The position numbers and the translations under genes are program-made. The notes under the pieces were generated by a model. That model was not told the origin of the DNA. It saw only the letters and a program-made list of their open reading frames with translations, and searched no databases. This document shows positions 62,257 to 64,000 of a stretch of 64,000 nucleotides of DNA, in pieces. Source of the stretch: Notospermus geniculatus (lineage: Eukaryota; Nemertea; Pilidiophora; Heteronemertea; Lineidae); the NCBI GenBank assembly GCA_002633025.1, contig NMRB01000072.1, positions 429,981 to 493,980 of the forward strand, read 5' to 3'. Within the stretch, counting starts at the first letter, position 1; each line of letters opens with the position of its first letter.

Positions 62257-63253
62257 CATAACATAGGAAGCATAGGTAGAAATCTTAACCTTTAACCATT
62301 CATGGTGGTGGTCTTGAAGGTCAAATCACAGTTATTCCATTCTTGCAAAGGTTGTTCTTTGTTGGTATTCAATTGTCTATAAAACATTCTGAAGGCAGAA
62401 AAGTGCCATTTGGATGCGTGAAACTAAGTTGGTTTTATGAATTTTCAGTCAAATTACCCGGTACTATTCTGCCAAGGTTGACTGAGCTAGGAACTCATTG
62501 CTGGAATAATACTCAATGGGAGATAAGCTTACCCGAATTCATAATTTGACTTGCACTTCACCAAAAGGGGACCTCTCTTATCTATTTTTGGCCTCACTCA
62601 CTTCCTGAATGATTAATTGTATTCTTCCTTATTTTAATAATCATCAATGGTGTTCTTCACCAGTCCTTGCTAACGTGTGAGTGCAATTAAAAGTTTTGTT
62701 CTCAGAATGAAATTCCAGTTGATTTGGCCTCAATTATTGTACATGTATTTACTTTTTGGTCAGTGCACCGTCCTTGCTGTACATTGCTTGATTTCTGCAA
62801 CTACCGTACTGTTCATTTTGTGTAAAGAATGCAACTGGTAATGCATGAAATATGGTGTTTTTCGTGTCAGGTATGTGACATCTTTGTATTTTCACTACCT
62901 TTTTATAAGCAGTTTTTTTGCTTTCTTGCTGCGGTGCAATTGCTTTTTGGAAATGCTCTGGATTTTTTTCTTGAATCTGCATGCAGTTTGGATGCTCTGT
63001 ATGTATCTGCATGTACAGTGGCAGCATCCGTTTTGACACTTGCTCCTAATTTTTTTGCGTATGTCCTTGTCCCCACTGGTCAGTTTTAATTTGAGCTTTT
63101 ATCCCTTTATTTGGCAGTTTTTTTACCATGGTTCTCTTCATCCCCTCACACAATCTGTGTGTGCGAGCGTATGAAGAGGAGCGAGACCAAAGCCCTACAA
63201 TTAGAGAACGAGCTAATCGATGCTGGCACTGACCTCTCTAGTCTCCTATAGTA

Positions 63254-63440
63254 CAGTAGAACCTCTCACAGAAGGACGCCACTGGACTGACAAAAAAAAT
63301 AAAGTCATTAATAGAGATGTGTCCTCATTAGAGAGGTTAAAATGAATAAAAATGATCAATTTTGGACAGGACTTTGGTATCCTTGATTTGACCGAGAGGT
63401 GTCCACACGGCCAAGGTTTCCGCAAAGGGAGGTTCTACTG
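63254..63440. mobile_element. Pogo-type MITE, copy 2
   Basis: 187 bp with ends CAGTAGAACCTCTC and AGGTTCTACTG, flanked by TA. Same family as 4979-5156. It is part of a block (63198-63495) that is repeated after the N at 63588. Confidence 0.86.
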
Positions 63441-63644
63441 TAGGCCTACATGTTCTTTCATCTGGCCATGGTACATTCCAAAACTTGAATTCCAGATACC
63501 GTATTTTTCGGACTATAAGGCGCAGCCTTTTTCCTTGAAGAAGGGTCTGAAATTGGGGGTGCGCCTTATAGGGTGGTGCGCCTTATCNCAATTAGAGAAC
63601 GAGCTAATCGATGCTGGCACTGACCTCTCTAGTCTCCTATAGTA

Positions 63645-63826
63645 CAGTAGAACCTCTCACAGAAGGACGCCACTGGACTGAAAAATAAAGTCATTAATAG
63701 AGATGTGTCCTCATTAGAGAGGTTAAAATGAATAAAAATGATCAATTTTGGACAGGACTTTTGTATCCTTGATTTGACCGAGAGGTGTCCACACGGCCAA
63801 GTTTTCCGCAAAGGGAGGTTCTACTG
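63645..63826. mobile_element. Pogo-type MITE, copy 3 (duplicate of copy 2)
   Basis: 182 bp, nearly identical to 63254-63440 and with the same flanks, so it is the same insertion seen twice through the duplication at 63589-63881 rather than a new event. Confidence 0.86.
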
Positions 63827-64000
63827 TAGGCCTACATGTTCTTTCATCTGGCCATGGTACATTCCAAAACTTGAATTCCAGAGATATGATTTTATAGCCT
63901 ATTTCTCTGGTTTTTGTGCTAGACATGTTGTGGATGCTTCACAAACTTATCAAATTCTGGACAGATCTTATCTTGATTCAGTGATGGAGACAAATAACTG

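Larger units (their letters stand above)
62257..64000. other. Downstream of gene B, no gene seen
   Basis: The first 450 bases are probably 3' untranslated region. The rest contains two pogo-type MITEs, a fragment of a widespread repeat starting CCGTATTTTTCGGACTATAA (63499-63587), and the duplicated block around the N at 63588. No coding exon is supported. Confidence 0.5.

Overview
The window is eukaryotic genomic DNA: genes with GT-AG introns, AT-leaning intergenic DNA, many small inverted-repeat elements and N-filled gaps. The gene set and the dense AGGCCTA / ACCGGT / TACATGTA word use suggest a marine invertebrate deuterostome, perhaps an echinoderm or other ambulacrarian. That placement is an inference from base composition and gene content only.

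Layout: PLGRKT (+, 551-1631); CLCC1 (-, 9418-2997); LEO1 (+, 10637-20548); PIGB (-, 24708-21252); a repeat-rich stretch of about 8.6 kb; then three calcyphosine-like EF-hand genes, here called C (-, 37908-33296), A (+, 42599-44024) and B (+, 53356-62256). I rebuilt every model exon by exon. Reading phases close at every junction. Predicted lengths are PLGRKT 140 aa, CLCC1 550, LEO1 731, PIGB 554, and calcyphosine-like C 210, A 199 and B 206-207. The one awkward junction is the PLGRKT exon 2 donor.

The four housekeeping genes act in unrelated pathways: plasminogen receptor, ER channel, PAF1 transcription complex and GPI-anchor synthesis. PLGRKT/CLCC1 and LEO1/PIGB are tail-to-tail pairs, and CLCC1/LEO1 is head-to-head. 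The calcyphosine genes form a paralogue cluster with identical intron phases. Gene B carries three successive intact terminal exons.

A second theme is near-identical local duplication. At least ten segments of about 0.15-2 kb occur twice, nearly always adjacent, and several second copies begin exactly at a single N (7616, 51863, 58371, 60499, 63588). The copies differ by scattered substitutions or by clean transposon insertions. In LEO1 the extra copies would break the reading frame. The simplest reading is that both haplotypes of a highly heterozygous individual were laid end to end. Those pairs then give empty-site/filled-site views of mobile elements, including one with 14-bp perfect inverted ends and 5-bp target duplications.
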